From positions 1 through 51,528 of the forward strand of contig CALWHG010000012.1 of assembly GCA_944380315.1 (NCBI GenBank): a DNA stretch of 51,528 nucleotides. The letters run 5' to 3'. The translations under genes were made by a program, and so were the position numbers. The DNA comes from an uncultured Lachnospiraceae bacterium. GTDB lineage: Bacteria; Bacillota; Clostridia; Lachnospirales; Lachnospiraceae. Numbering within the stretch: position 1 is the first letter of the stretch; each line of letters begins with the position of its first letter. The notes beneath the pieces were generated by a model, which was not told where the DNA came from, did no database searches, and saw only the letters and a list, made by a program, of their open reading frames with translations. Below are positions 17,412-25,492 of this stretch, one piece after another.

Positions 17412-18455
17412 TCATTCACCATTCTTGAGAAGCTGTTCAGCCACCCAGGCACCTATAAGATGGGATCCATCTCTGTTTGGGTGAAGCCCGTCTGGCAGGA
17501 TATATCTATCCTTATTTTCACTTGTTATGCCGCACTTTTCTATATCCATCAGTTCAACATCCAGCTCAGTGCATATATCCCTTATGATCGTATTCAGCCA
17601 TATATCCTCTTCACCGGTATTATAATAAGTACAAAGATATATATGACTTTCAGGATAATTTCTCTTTATATCCTCCACCATGGCTCTGTAGGCTGAGATC
17701 AGCAGATCCATGGGCGCACCTCCGAAAACATCATTGGCTCCAATCCACACGAATATGATATCAGGCACAGCTCCTATGCCATCCAGCTCAGCAGTCCTTC
17801 TGTCAGATGCAAGCCTATCTACACTTCTGAATGCCCAAGAATACTCCGTCACTCCCGAACCAGCACAAGCATTTATCCTGCTTATATCCATGCCAAGCCT
17901 TTTTGCGACCCTGTACCACCACATATCGCTAAGCTCAACATCTGCTGTAGGATACTGGGGTTCATACCCGGTCGGTATGTAACCGTAATATGCACTGATA
18001 CTATCTCCCAGCACAGCCATGCTTTTCCCATCAAAGGCTTTTATGAGTATACTTTCCCGCTTGCGAGCTTCCTGAGCTTCAGCTGACAAACATCCTTTTA
18101 CCAAGAGCCTGTCCTTCTCATCTTCTGAAGCAGAAAAGCTTATATATGCCGTGTCCGTATCTACCCCTATATCTGCTCCGAGGCCCTTTATATCTATGCT
18201 ATTTATTACTTCTGCATTTCCATCTAAAATCAGGACCTCATGAGAACTATCATCACCATAGCTTATTGAAATGGAGTTAAGCTCATAGGGCTGAGCAGCA
18301 AGATCGACAAGATACTGAGTCTCATCACTCTCAAGATAAGCCATAAGCGGGATGACTTCTGCTTCCCTATCCCCACTATAGCTACATCCTGATGCCAGGA
18401 TTGCTGTGATGAATATGCTTGCAAAGATGAACGGATTCATGTATCTCCTGAACAT
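17412..18455 (-). CDS. SGNH/GDSL-family lipoprotein
   Basis: A 347-residue secreted protein with a lipobox ending ILASGC (Cys24), so probably anchored to the outer face of the membrane. The C-terminal two-thirds is an SGNH hydrolase: MAVLGDSISAYYG (Ser in GDS, about 150-152), INACAGSG (Gly block), IGAND (Asn block), and DGLHPNRDGSHL (Asp and His). All four blocks are present, so it may be an active esterase or acyltransferase. AGGAG lies five bases before the ATG, within the end of the coiled-coil gene. SGNH proteins modify surface sugars in many systems; DltD is a distant analogue. Confidence 0.85.
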   Translation of the reverse strand: MFRRYMNPFIFASIFITAILASGCSYSGDREAEVIPLMAYLESDETQYLVDLAAQPYELNSISISYGDDSSHEVLILDGNAEVINSIDIKGLGADIGVDTDTAYISFSASEDEKDRLLVKGCLSAEAQEARKRESILIKAFDGKSMAVLGDSISAYYGYIPTGYEPQYPTADVELSDMWWYRVAKRLGMDISRINACAGSGVTEYSWAFRSVDRLASDRRTAELDGIGAVPDIIFVWIGANDVFGGAPMDLLISAYRAMVEDIKRNYPESHIYLCTYYNTGEEDIWLNTIIRDICTELDVELMDIEKCGITSENKDRYILPDGLHPNRDGSHLIGAWVAEQLLKNGE

Positions 18456-19222
18456 CTGGTCTCCTGGATATCCTCAACATGGTCATCTTCTATCTTTATA
18501 ATATCTTTTTGCCTGTCATCAAGAAGATCAAAAGGTTCATCCGAATACAGGTCTTCTATCTTAATAGGCATCTTTTCTATAAGCTGTCCGAGTTCATTGT
18601 AATTTTTAACAAGCGTATTCTGGATCCTATTGAAGGCATCGAGGTATTCCTTAAACTGAAATATGGCACTGGTAAATTTCTCTTCACGTTCAGATATCTT
18701 CTTTTTTAGATTGGTTTCTATCCTCACCTGATAAAGATCCGCATTGATACGAGCCTCGGCTTCAAGCTTTCTGGAATTTTCTCTTGCAGACTCTATCATC
18801 TCCTCCGATCTTGTCTTCGCTGACGAAAGTATGTTATCAGATTCCACCTTCGCTGAGATCCTTATTTTCTCAGCATCTTCCTTTGCCTGAGCGATATATT
18901 TGGATATCTCCTCATATGATGATTCATATTCCCTAAGCCTATTTTGAAGCTCCGTTATCTCTTCCTTACCCTTACCAGCTTCGATAATTTTTTTAAGCTC
19001 TTCAACCTGCTTCTCAAGATCAGCCTTTGCCGAATCTATAGCCTCATCCTTTGCCGCCCGCTCAGTCTCTAGCTCCTTTTTCAACTCCTCCTGAGCCTCA
19101 ATGGTCCTGTCCTTTTCTGATCTGGCTTTTTCAAGCTCTTCTAAAAGATACTCCACATACTCATCGTTATATTCATTTTCTGACTTCTGAGAACGTCTGA
19201 ATAAACCGGAAAAAAAACCCAT
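18437..19222 (-). CDS. Coiled-coil protein, DivIVA-like
   Basis: A 261-residue protein, almost all heptad-patterned coiled coil from about residue 25 to 215, rich in Glu and Lys, with a short hydrophobic and basic tip (MGFFSGLFRRSQ) that could insert into a membrane. No enzyme motifs. DivIVA and similar scaffolds recruit proteins to poles or septa through such tips, so this may localise the polysaccharide machinery. The tip does not match the classic DivIVA start, so the family call is weak. GGGAGG lies eight bases before the ATG. It is the first gene after the riboswitch terminator. Confidence 0.55.
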   Translation of the reverse strand: MGFFSGLFRRSQKSENEYNDEYVEYLLEELEKARSEKDRTIEAQEELKKELETERAAKDEAIDSAKADLEKQVEELKKIIEAGKGKEEITELQNRLREYESSYEEISKYIAQAKEDAEKIRISAKVESDNILSSAKTRSEEMIESARENSRKLEAEARINADLYQVRIETNLKKKISEREEKFTSAIFQFKEYLDAFNRIQNTLVKNYNELGQLIEKMPIKIEDLYSDEPFDLLDDRQKDIIKIEDDHVEDIQETRCSGDT

Positions 19223-19280
19223 AAATATTTCCTCCCTTATTTCAACTGCATCAAACTACATCCATGATTTTTCTAAAAAA

Positions 19281-19314
19281 CAAAAAAGGCTGCAAACAGA
19301 CACTGTTTGCAACC
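19281..19314 (-). terminator. Riboswitch expression-platform terminator
   Basis: On the minus strand GGTTGCAAACAG pairs with CTGTTTGCAGCC across a three-base loop, followed by TTTTTT. Its 5' arm overlaps the 3' end of the c-di-GMP aptamer, so ligand binding can decide whether transcription continues into the polysaccharide operon. Confidence 0.85.
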
Positions 19315-19412
19315 GAACTACCTTGTATACCCCCAGTGCTGATAAACTCACGCACAAGCAACCTAAGGCTCCCAGCTTTGCGTCCCTGCATTTCTGTAGG
19401 TTTGCCTTTTTT
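19306..19412 (-). promoter_or_regulatory. Cyclic-di-GMP-I (GEMM-I) riboswitch
   Basis: The minus-strand RNA carries the family core: GGCAAACC, a small stem capped by a GAAA tetraloop, GGGACGCAAAGC, then CCUUAGG with a receptor-like arm and GGUAG. These match the conserved GEMM-I blocks in order and spacing. The base at the ligand-selecting position, two before the CAAACC block, is G, as in c-di-GMP rather than cGAMP sensors. It sits between a strong promoter and a terminator overlapping the aptamer end, upstream of the gene at 18437-19222 and the operon behind it. Whether ligand turns expression on or off needs folding of both states. Confidence 0.88.
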
Positions 19413-19445
19413 ACTAATATGAATAATATACAGTATTATTTTTGT

Positions 19446-19474
19446 ATTTTAATGTATTTTCAGGGTGTTGTCAA
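19446..19474 (-). promoter_or_regulatory. Promoter of the riboswitch and polysaccharide operon
   Basis: Minus strand: perfect TTGACA -35, 17-base spacer, TAAAAT -10, about 30-35 bases before the aptamer core. It lies downstream of the priming transferase gene, so that gene is outside riboswitch control unless read from elsewhere. Confidence 0.85.
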
Positions 19475-19524
19475 CGCACAATACTGGCAAACCCCGTCGT
19501 TGTCTTAGGCAAAATCAAGCTCGC

Positions 19525-20214
19525 TCATCTGCCTTCTCTATTTAGCATAGCAAGGGGAGTCTTCAGTATAAGTTTAAAATCAAGCCACATGTTCCTGTGT
19601 TCTATATAATAAAGATCCATTTCAACCCAATCATTAAAAGCTATAGTATTTCGATCAGGCTGTACCTGCCATATACAGGTTATGCCTGGAGTAACAAGGA
19701 GCCTTAATTTCTGATAGTCATTATACCTGTCTACCTCCTCGGGAAGCGGAGGCCTTGGCCCTACTATGCTCATATCTCCTTTCAGGACATTTATGAACTG
19801 TGGAAGTTCGTCAAGACAGGTCTTTCTGAGGAAACCGCCTACCCTTGTTATTCTTGGGTCATTATCCAACTTAAAGACAGGCCCATCCATCATATTTAGC
19901 TTGATCAGTTCAGATTTTAATCTATCAGCATCCTTGATCATAGTCCGGAATTTATAAAGCCTGAAAGGTTTTCCATGCCTGCCAATACGTATCTGCTCAT
20001 AGATCACAGGACTATTAATGTCATCCAGCTTTATGATCAAGGCTGTAAGCAGCATAGCCGGGGATGTTAAAATGATAAGTAGAAATGACACAACTATATC
20101 AAAAGCTCTCTTTTTTCTCCAGTAGCCCAGAAATGATCTGGATAATATATCCTTCAATCTGGCATTTGTCTTTGGGTCCTTGCCATACAGGTCAATATAG
20201 TATCCACTCTTCAT
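19525..20214 (-). CDS. Priming sugar-phosphate transferase (WbaP/PglC type)
   Basis: A 229-residue enzyme of the bacterial sugar transferase family, which moves a sugar-1-phosphate from a nucleotide sugar to undecaprenyl phosphate, the first step of repeat-unit assembly. Landmarks: [15 protein letters not shown] (membrane segment with the Lys-Arg lead), [35 protein letters not shown] and [12 protein letters not shown], all in the expected order. It has a single hydrophobic segment and a short N-terminus, so it lacks the extra membrane domain of long WbaP forms. It is separated from the rest of the locus by the riboswitch promoter. The upstream gap has no promoter that I can call with confidence. 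Confidence 0.92.
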   Translation of the reverse strand: MKSGYYIDLYGKDPKTNARLKDILSRSFLGYWRKKRAFDIVVSFLLIILTSPAMLLTALIIKLDDINSPVIYEQIRIGRHGKPFRLYKFRTMIKDADRLKSELIKLNMMDGPVFKLDNDPRITRVGGFLRKTCLDELPQFINVLKGDMSIVGPRPPLPEEVDRYNDYQKLRLLVTPGITCIWQVQPDRNTIAFNDWVEMDLYYIEHRNMWLDFKLILKTPLAMLNREGR

Positions 20215-20476
20215 ATCACTTTTGATCCTGCTTTCAACTTTATTCTAATATATAGTTTTACACAAATTTGCTTTATTATCAAATATTTTCTTAGCATTTT
20301 GCTTTTTAATCATTTATGAGGCTATATATTAACGATCATTTGCGAAACAGCAGCTTATACTCAAGATATCAGAAGATAATGATAATAATTTGCTGATAAT
20401 TGGATCCTGAAAAATATGATATGTGGTTAGGAGAAATAATCCTCCAGCTTTCCTCTAACCCTGATATTGATAAACC

Positions 20477-20505
20477 TTGTACCAAGGGACAAAATATGCT
20501 ATGAT
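20477..20505 (+). promoter_or_regulatory. Promoter of the 6S-like RNA
   Basis: Plus strand: TTGTAC -35, 17-base spacer, TATGAT -10, ending about seven bases before the structured RNA. The preceding gap 20215-20476 is AT-rich and shows no gene. Confidence 0.65.
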
Positions 20506-20510
20506 TTAAT

Positions 20511-20690
20511 CAGCCTGAGATGTGCGTTTGGTTTATTCAATTACTTCCACAATCTGACATACGGGACTTCGGTATTGATAGTGTGGATGTCGGGCCGCCA
20601 TCGAGCGGATGGCTGAAGCAGCTTCCGAGAAGACCCACCCTGGCTTTAAGCTGGGAGTCACTTATAAACCGACGGCACCTTGGGTTTTTT
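20511..20690 (+). ncRNA. ssrS: Probable 6S RNA
   Basis: About 180 bases with the 6S layout. A long closing stem pairs the start (GTGCG and TTTGGTTTAT) with the end (ATAAACCGACGGCAC). ACTTCC pairs with GGGAGT just inside it, around a large central bubble. The bubble holds a small hairpin on each side (CATACGGGACTTCGGTATTG, and CCCTGGCTTTAAGCTGGG), and a terminal hairpin arm contains GCCATCGAGCGGATGGC. It starts just after a good promoter and ends in a T run. 6S RNA mimics an open promoter and binds the housekeeping RNA polymerase. Size, fold and promoter agree; a covariance-model search would settle it. Confidence 0.7.
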
Positions 20691-20742
20691 ATCATTTAGA
20701 TATCGATATGGGTGTGCAATATATGACAAGGAGGTTATATAC

Positions 20743-21201
20743 ATGATCGATTATGGTAGGCTGCTTGAGATGGCCATAGAAAAGCTGCCGGATTCATATG
20801 CTCCCTATTCTCATTTTCACTGCTCTGCCATGCTGCTCTGCAGTGACGGGACCGTGTTTCACGGCATGAACATTGAAAATGCTGCCTATACCCCTACCAT
20901 CTGTGCTGAGCGCTGCGCCATATTCAAGGCAGTCTCAGAGGGCCACAGAGATTTCGTGGCCATAGCGGTCGTAGGCTGTTCAGAAGAGTTCCTTGAGACC
21001 GAGGACTTCAAAAGGGAGCATCGTCTTCCAAAGGGCGGCGGTGAAAGCGGTCCCTGCGGCGTCTGCCGTCAGGTCATGCAGGAGTTCTGCGACCCGGAGA
21101 GATTCGATATCATCCTGGGACATTCGGCCGATGATTATACCGTATACAAGCTCAAGGATCTGTACCCCCATGCATTTGGGCCTGCAGATCTTGGATTATA
21201 A
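20743..21201 (+). CDS. cdd: Cytidine deaminase
   Basis: A 152-residue enzyme of pyrimidine salvage that converts cytidine or deoxycytidine to uridine forms. The substrate-binding part reads GMNIENAAYTPTICAERCAI, with the zinc ligand Cys and proton-shuttle Glu in CAER, and the two other zinc Cys in PCGVCRQ. The spacing between the blocks carries an extra charged loop (EDFKREHRLPKGGGESG) not usual in the short family. The ATG at 20743 follows AAGGAGG. It starts 50 bases after the 6S-like RNA and may be partly read through from it. Confidence 0.93.
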   Translation: MIDYGRLLEMAIEKLPDSYAPYSHFHCSAMLLCSDGTVFHGMNIENAAYTPTICAERCAIFKAVSEGHRDFVAIAVVGCSEEFLETEDFKREHRLPKGGGESGPCGVCRQVMQEFCDPERFDIILGHSADDYTVYKLKDLYPHAFGPADLGL

Positions 21202-21224
21202 ATAAACTCAGAGAGGTGAAACAT

Positions 21225-21854
21225 ATGTCAAAGCGTGGTTTTGGTAAATATTTCGGACTTGCGGCATTTACAGCTGCCGCAGCACTGCTGGTAAAGTACC
21301 TCAAGGACTTTACTGATTTTGATGAGGCTGCGGAGCCCAGCATATCAAGCCTGAAGTCAAGCTCCACAAAGACCAAGGAGGCCGTAAAGCGCACCTATAT
21401 ATCCATCAAGGATAAGGAAGGCGTAAAGGAGGCTGCGGGCGACCTTGCAAAGGCTGCCGGACAGATGGCAAAGGATGCAGGCAACATAGCTGTCACAGCC
21501 GGAAAGACCACCGTGGATACGGTAAAGGATATCAAGTCAAAGTACGACGTAGACCCCGAGGCTGCAAAGCAGGAGGTCATGGGCAATCTTAAGGAGATGA
21601 AGGATGATCTCACAGATACCTTCTCTGAGGCTGCCGAAAAGATCAGCGGTATCTGGAAGTCTGACGATGACGAGGAGTGCGAACCCGAGGATCTCTTCAG
21701 TGAGGCCTGCGCCGAGGATGTGGAGGAAGCCGTTGAGGAAGCTGCAGAGGAAGCCGGCGAGGCTTCTGAAGCCTGCTGCGAGGCTCCCTGTGACGAGGAC
21801 AAGGACGATGAGCCGAAGCCTGAGGCTCCCACAGTGACTGATGATACGATCTGA
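21225..21854 (+). CDS. Small helical protein with acidic Cys-containing tail
   Basis: A 209-residue protein. The N-terminus (YFGLAAFTAAAALLVKYLKD) is a likely membrane or membrane-associated helix. The middle is Ala/Lys/Asp repeats (GDLAKAAGQMAKDAGNIAVT) similar to YtxH-like or stress-type amphipathic proteins. The tail is very acidic and has four Cys (AEDVEEAVEEAAEEAGEASE, then CC and PCDED). No enzyme motifs. The ATG at 21225 has GAGAGGTG ahead. It follows cdd by 23 bases and ends in a terminator, so the two form a short operon. Function unknown. Confidence 0.65.
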   Translation: MSKRGFGKYFGLAAFTAAAALLVKYLKDFTDFDEAAEPSISSLKSSSTKTKEAVKRTYISIKDKEGVKEAAGDLAKAAGQMAKDAGNIAVTAGKTTVDTVKDIKSKYDVDPEAAKQEVMGNLKEMKDDLTDTFSEAAEKISGIWKSDDDEECEPEDLFSEACAEDVEEAVEEAAEEAGEASEACCEAPCDEDKDDEPKPEAPTVTDDTI

Positions 21855-21903
21855 GCTGGTCTGACACGCACAAAATATATCCAGTCTAAATCTATAAGTT
21901 ATA

Positions 21904-21940
21904 CAAGGTGCTGCCGATGCAGCACCTTGATATTTCTTTT
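21904..21940 (+). terminator. Terminator after the cdd operon
   Basis: CAAGGTGCTG pairs perfectly with CAGCACCTTG over a six-base loop, followed by a T-rich stretch. Confidence 0.85.
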
Positions 21941-21976
21941 CTTCTATTCTCTTTTATCTATACATCAAATCTTGCA

Positions 21977-21994
21977 ATACATAAAATTATGTAT
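21977..21994. promoter_or_regulatory. Operator-like palindrome upstream of HicB
   Basis: ATACATAAAATTATGTAT is an 18-base inverted repeat (8 of 9 positions) about 30 bases before the HicB start. HicB proteins often bind their own promoter, so self-regulation is likely. Confidence 0.5.
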
Positions 21995-22024
21995 TATCAT
22001 AAGGAGCATATTGGAGGTATTTCA

Positions 22025-22420
22025 ATGGCTAAATATACATTTCCCGCCATATTATCCAGGGAAGATGATGGTTCATACTCAGTGTCTTTTCCTGATATAG
22101 TTAGATGCTATACCTGCGGTGATGATATGGCAGATGCCCTTATGATGGCAGAAGATGCTCTTGCTCTCATGCTTTATGATATGGAGTCAAAGCACGAGAT
22201 CATACCTTCTCCCTCTGATCCATCCTCCTTCAAAGCAAAAGCCGGGCAATACGTCACCTTTATAGCCTGTGACACCTTTAAATATCAAAGGATGCATAAC
22301 ACAAAAGCAGTAAAGCGTACCATATCCCTCCCGGCTTGGCTCAATGACGCAGCAATGGAGCGAGGTATAAATTTTTCTCAGGTGCTTCAAGATGGCCTTA
22401 AAAAGATCATCCTGAACTGA
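22025..22420 (+). CDS. hicB: HicB-family antitoxin-like protein, orphan
   Basis: A 131-residue protein. The N-terminus TFPAILSREDDGSYSVSFPD, then CYTCGDDMADALMMAEDALA, is the partly degraded RNase-H-like HicB fold. The C-terminus (RTISLPAWLNDAAMERGINF, SQVLQDGLKK) is a ribbon-helix-helix DNA-binding segment. HicB normally neutralises the RNA-cutting toxin HicA, but no HicA-like frame (about 60-80 residues) is found on either side. GGAGG lies eight bases before the ATG. It may be a free regulator or a relic of a lost pair. Confidence 0.85.
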   Translation: MAKYTFPAILSREDDGSYSVSFPDIVRCYTCGDDMADALMMAEDALALMLYDMESKHEIIPSPSDPSSFKAKAGQYVTFIACDTFKYQRMHNTKAVKRTISLPAWLNDAAMERGINFSQVLQDGLKKIILN

Positions 22421-22429
22421 TCCCGCTGT

Positions 22430-22857
22430 TTATCCGCATATCTTTCCCGTAAGCACCTCTGCCGCGAAGGCCGCACTGCACTCCACAGCTTTTACGAGGG
22501 TGCTTTCATCCATGTCAAAACGGGGATTGTGATGGGCTGCACCGGCTCCCAGCGCCTCATTTCGTATGCCCACGAAGGCAAACACTCCGGGATACCTCTG
22601 GATGTAGCGTCCAAAGGTCTCCGTGGCCATCCTGGGGCCGGGCTGGACCGATATCTTGCCGCAGTCCAGATCCGCATACAGATGTATGGCCCAGGAATTA
22701 TCTATATGATAATGGCTGAGACCCTCGAGCATGGCGTCTATGCCCCAGCCTCCTTCCTCTGTCTGCTCACCTCAGGATGCTCATGAAAATACCGGCGCAT
22801 CTTTATGACATATTCCTCCTGCGCCTTTGCAAGCTCCCTGATCCTTTCCTCCAGCAT
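22430..22857 (-). pseudogene. Decayed M20 amidohydrolase
   Basis: The 5' part (22857 downward, behind GGAGG) reads MLEERIRELAKAQEEYVIKM, RRYFHEHPE, the start of an M20D amidohydrolase (IAA-amino-acid or N-acyl-aminoacid hydrolase type). It stops after 39 codons. A second piece in another frame (GIDAMLEGLSHYHI, then YADLDCGKISVQPGPRMAT) is from the middle of such proteins, and it runs straight into C-terminal family sequence (YPGVFAFVGIRNE, HHNPRFDMDES). The zinc-binding and dimerisation regions are missing. At least two internal deletions, one with a frame change, leave about a third of the usual 390 residues. Confidence 0.85.
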
Positions 22858-22918
22858 ATCATTTCCCCTCCTTATATCGATATAGCATTGCTATGATAAA
22901 AATACCCTCTCCCCGGCC

Positions 22919-24307
22919 TTATGTCAACAGCGATACGTCCCCTTTCTTCTCCGCATATGCCCTGAGCTCGTCGGTAAAGCCGTTTATGGAAAACAGCATA
23001 AAATGCTCCCTTCTCTCACCCAGGTTCCAATGTACATGGCTGGCCTTTTCCTTAAGGTCCATGAGGATATTGAGTCCTACAGGCCCCTTCCAGTATTTGC
23101 ATTCTCCGAAGATGATGTCCCTGCCTTCCGGATCCAGAGCAACTATGTCTATCTCGGTATCCCTGTCCCAGTATCTGCCCACCTTGGATATATGCAAGTC
23201 CGGGTACTCACTGGCCGACAGCTCCCATATCCTTTCCCTGCATATGTCCTCATATACATATGAGACATGGTTGTCTATAAAATTGTCCCGGATCCTGTCC
23301 ATGACCAGATCTGTATGCCCGCTCTCTATATAGCTCCTGTAGGGATATACGAATCTGAACCAGAAGCCAAGATAATTGTCTTTTATCTTATACAGTCCCT
23401 TCTTGCTTTTTTCGGGATCATTTTCAGTGACCGGCACTTCTCTCTCAAGTATGTCCAGCCCGATCAGAGTTTTGAGATATCTTGTCAGGCTGGTGCTTTT
23501 GGTCTCAAGAGCTGAAGCCATAGATGACAGTCTGTGATTCCCGGCGGCTATGCTCCTGATAAGAGAAAAATAGCTGCCTATCTCATCCACCTCCTGCTGA
23601 AGCAGGAAATAGGGCTCCTCATATAAAAATGATGTCCTGTCCAGTATGTTTGCTGCTATGCCATCAAGCACATCCTCATATCCTGAAAATGCTTCTATAT
23701 ACCTGGGGACACCTCCGGTAACTGCATAAAACTCCACAAGCTCCTTCTGAGACTTGTCCGTAAAAAAGTCTCTGTAATATCTGAACGGGATCTGCTTCAG
23801 CTTGATCTGAGCAGTCCGCCTTCCATACAGAGGGCTGCTGTAGGAAAGTGTCTGGGACTCCATCATGGATATGAGCGATCCGCACAGTATGACCATCACA
23901 TCTCTGTCCTTCAGCTGTTCATCCCATATCCGCTGAAATACTGACGGAAATGCCGGATCTGACTTACCGAGATACTGAAATTCATCGATCACAAGCACTA
24001 GCTTCCTGTCACCTGTATTATCCATCAGAAACCTGAATGCGCTCTCCCAGCTGTTGAGAGAGACATCCCTGAGAAAGTCACTTTGAAGATATTGGCTGAC
24101 ACATGACTGAAATGCTCTCAGGTTCTGTGTCTCACTTTCCTGAGTAGCCAGGAAATATATGGAAGGCCTGTCTTTTATAAATTCAGCGATGAGGGCAGTC
24201 TTTCCCACTCTCCGCCTTCCGTATATGACCACGAGGGAGCTGCCCTTGCTGTCATATTCTCTCTTAAGGGCAGCCAGCTCCTTTTCTCTGTCTATGAATC
24301 TGTCCAT
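22919..24307 (-). CDS. AAA-type ATPase with DUF234 domain
   Basis: A 462-residue protein of the archaeal-type ATPase family. It starts FIDREKELAALKREY, then has Walker A YGRRRVGKTAL (about 29-39), Walker B LVLVIDEFQYL, a GSLISMM sensor region and GGVPRYIEAF. A winged-helix stretch follows, and the C-terminal DUF234 domain holds a nuclease-like core with DREIDIVALD-type residues (TEIDIVALDPEG, FGECKYW). Such proteins are widespread, often mobile, and of unclear function; a PD-(D/E)XK-like fold has been proposed for DUF234. The gene stands alone between a pseudogene and ansA. Confidence 0.85.
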   Translation of the reverse strand: MDRFIDREKELAALKREYDSKGSSLVVIYGRRRVGKTALIAEFIKDRPSIYFLATQESETQNLRAFQSCVSQYLQSDFLRDVSLNSWESAFRFLMDNTGDRKLVLVIDEFQYLGKSDPAFPSVFQRIWDEQLKDRDVMVILCGSLISMMESQTLSYSSPLYGRRTAQIKLKQIPFRYYRDFFTDKSQKELVEFYAVTGGVPRYIEAFSGYEDVLDGIAANILDRTSFLYEEPYFLLQQEVDEIGSYFSLIRSIAAGNHRLSSMASALETKSTSLTRYLKTLIGLDILEREVPVTENDPEKSKKGLYKIKDNYLGFWFRFVYPYRSYIESGHTDLVMDRIRDNFIDNHVSYVYEDICRERIWELSASEYPDLHISKVGRYWDRDTEIDIVALDPEGRDIIFGECKYWKGPVGLNILMDLKEKASHVHWNLGERREHFMLFSINGFTDELRAYAEKKGDVSLLT

Positions 24308-24380
24308 GTCTGTCTCCCTCCCAAAAAATTATGCTTAAGATTATTATACTTCCATTCATAATAATTTCAAGTATAAAACA

Positions 24381-24405
24381 CCCAGCCGACCTGAGATCAG
24401 CTGGG
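24381..24405. terminator. Hairpin between the ATPase gene and ansA
   Basis: CCCAGC pairs with GCTGGG across 13 bases. It lies upstream of both divergent genes, so it is more likely a leader or boundary element than an end-of-gene terminator. No strong T run follows. Confidence 0.4.
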
Positions 24406-24413
24406 TAAAAGCC

Positions 24414-24442
24414 TGTAAAATATCCCTTATGTGTTTTATAAT
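24414..24442 (+). promoter_or_regulatory. Candidate ansA promoter
   Basis: A perfect TATAAT (24437-24442) with a weak TGTAAA -35 at 17 bases spacing, 50 bases before the asparaginase start. Confidence 0.45.
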
Positions 24443-24491
24443 GACAGCAGATAATATTTTATGATCGCTGAAAGATCAGACTGGAGGCCCC

Positions 24492-25490
24492 ATGAAAAGC
24501 ATACTTCTTATAGGTACCGGCGGCACCATATCCTGCCGGCCCGCTGCAGACGGAGCTCTGGCTCCTGCCCTTTCAGTCAGGGAGATACTGGAGTTCGTGC
24601 CTGAGCTTGATGAGCTCTGCCATATAGATACGCTTCAGCTATATGACCTGGATTCAACCAACATAGGTCCTGAGCACTGGCTCGGCATGGCCTCCGCCGT
24701 AAGGAAGCACTATGATGGATATGACGGCTTCGTCATACTCCACGGCACTGATACCATGGCCTATTCGGCAGCCGCACTCTGCTATCTGATACAGCACAGT
24801 CGCAAGCCCATAGTACTTACAGGCAGCCAGAAATCCATATATAACCGGGACACCGATGCCCGCAACAACATGCTGCAGGCCTTTGCATATGCCTCCTCGG
24901 ACATGGCCTTTGGCATACACATAGTATTTGACAGCAAGGTCATACTGGGCACGAGAGCCAGGAAGGTCAGGAGCAAGAGCTTCAACGCCTTCTCAAGCAT
25001 AGATTATCCGGAGACAGCCATATTCCGTGACGGAAGGCTCATCAGCTTCCTTCCGGCACCGTCAGATGACCAGGCCGTCAGCTTCTATGACCGCATCGAC
25101 CCTTCAGTATTCGTGCTCAGGCTCGTTCCCGGTATGGATGCCGGGATATTTGCTGCCCTTAAGGAGCATTATCGCGCCATAGTCATAGAGGGCTTTGGTG
25201 TAGGCGGGCTTCCCGGAGGCCAGGATGGAGCGCTGCTCTGCGCAGTCCACGACTGGCTCAGCTCCGGGCGCCTGGCGGTATTTTCAACTCAGGTGCAGCA
25301 CGAGGGCAGCGACCTGTCCATATACGAGGTGGGCCGTATAGCCCGGGAGCTTCCCGGCGTACTTGAGGCCAGGGACATGACTCCCGAGGCCGTAGTCACA
25401 AAGCTCATGTGGGTGCTGGGCCAGACCTCTGACCCTGTCAGGGCTCAGGAGCTTTTCAGCACTCCCGTCATGCATGACATCATAGTCTGA
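24492..25490 (+). CDS. ansA: Type I L-asparaginase
   Basis: A 332-residue cytoplasmic enzyme that hydrolyses asparagine to aspartate and ammonia. The two catalytic Thr blocks are present: LLIGTGGTISCR (about residues 5-16, nucleophile Thr) and VILHGTDTMAYSA (about 81-93, Thr-Asp). KPIVLTGSQ and the C-terminal GFGVGGLPG and STQVQHEGSDLSIYEVG match the cytoplasmic family. No signal peptide. GGAGG precedes the ATG. It converges with the sensor kinase gene with two bases between stops. Confidence 0.92.
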   Translation: MKSILLIGTGGTISCRPAADGALAPALSVREILEFVPELDELCHIDTLQLYDLDSTNIGPEHWLGMASAVRKHYDGYDGFVILHGTDTMAYSAAALCYLIQHSRKPIVLTGSQKSIYNRDTDARNNMLQAFAYASSDMAFGIHIVFDSKVILGTRARKVRSKSFNAFSSIDYPETAIFRDGRLISFLPAPSDDQAVSFYDRIDPSVFVLRLVPGMDAGIFAALKEHYRAIVIEGFGVGGLPGGQDGALLCAVHDWLSSGRLAVFSTQVQHEGSDLSIYEVGRIARELPGVLEARDMTPEAVVTKLMWVLGQTSDPVRAQELFSTPVMHDIIV

Positions 25491-25492
25491 GC

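Noticed and set aside
21395-21871. Ser/Ala-rich minus-strand frame opposite the small acidic protein
   Set aside because: It mirrors the Glu/Ala codons of the plus-strand gene and has no ribosome site or homology.
21930-22024. HicA toxin gene upstream of hicB
   Set aside because: Only 95 bases, too short for HicA and without a suitable frame.
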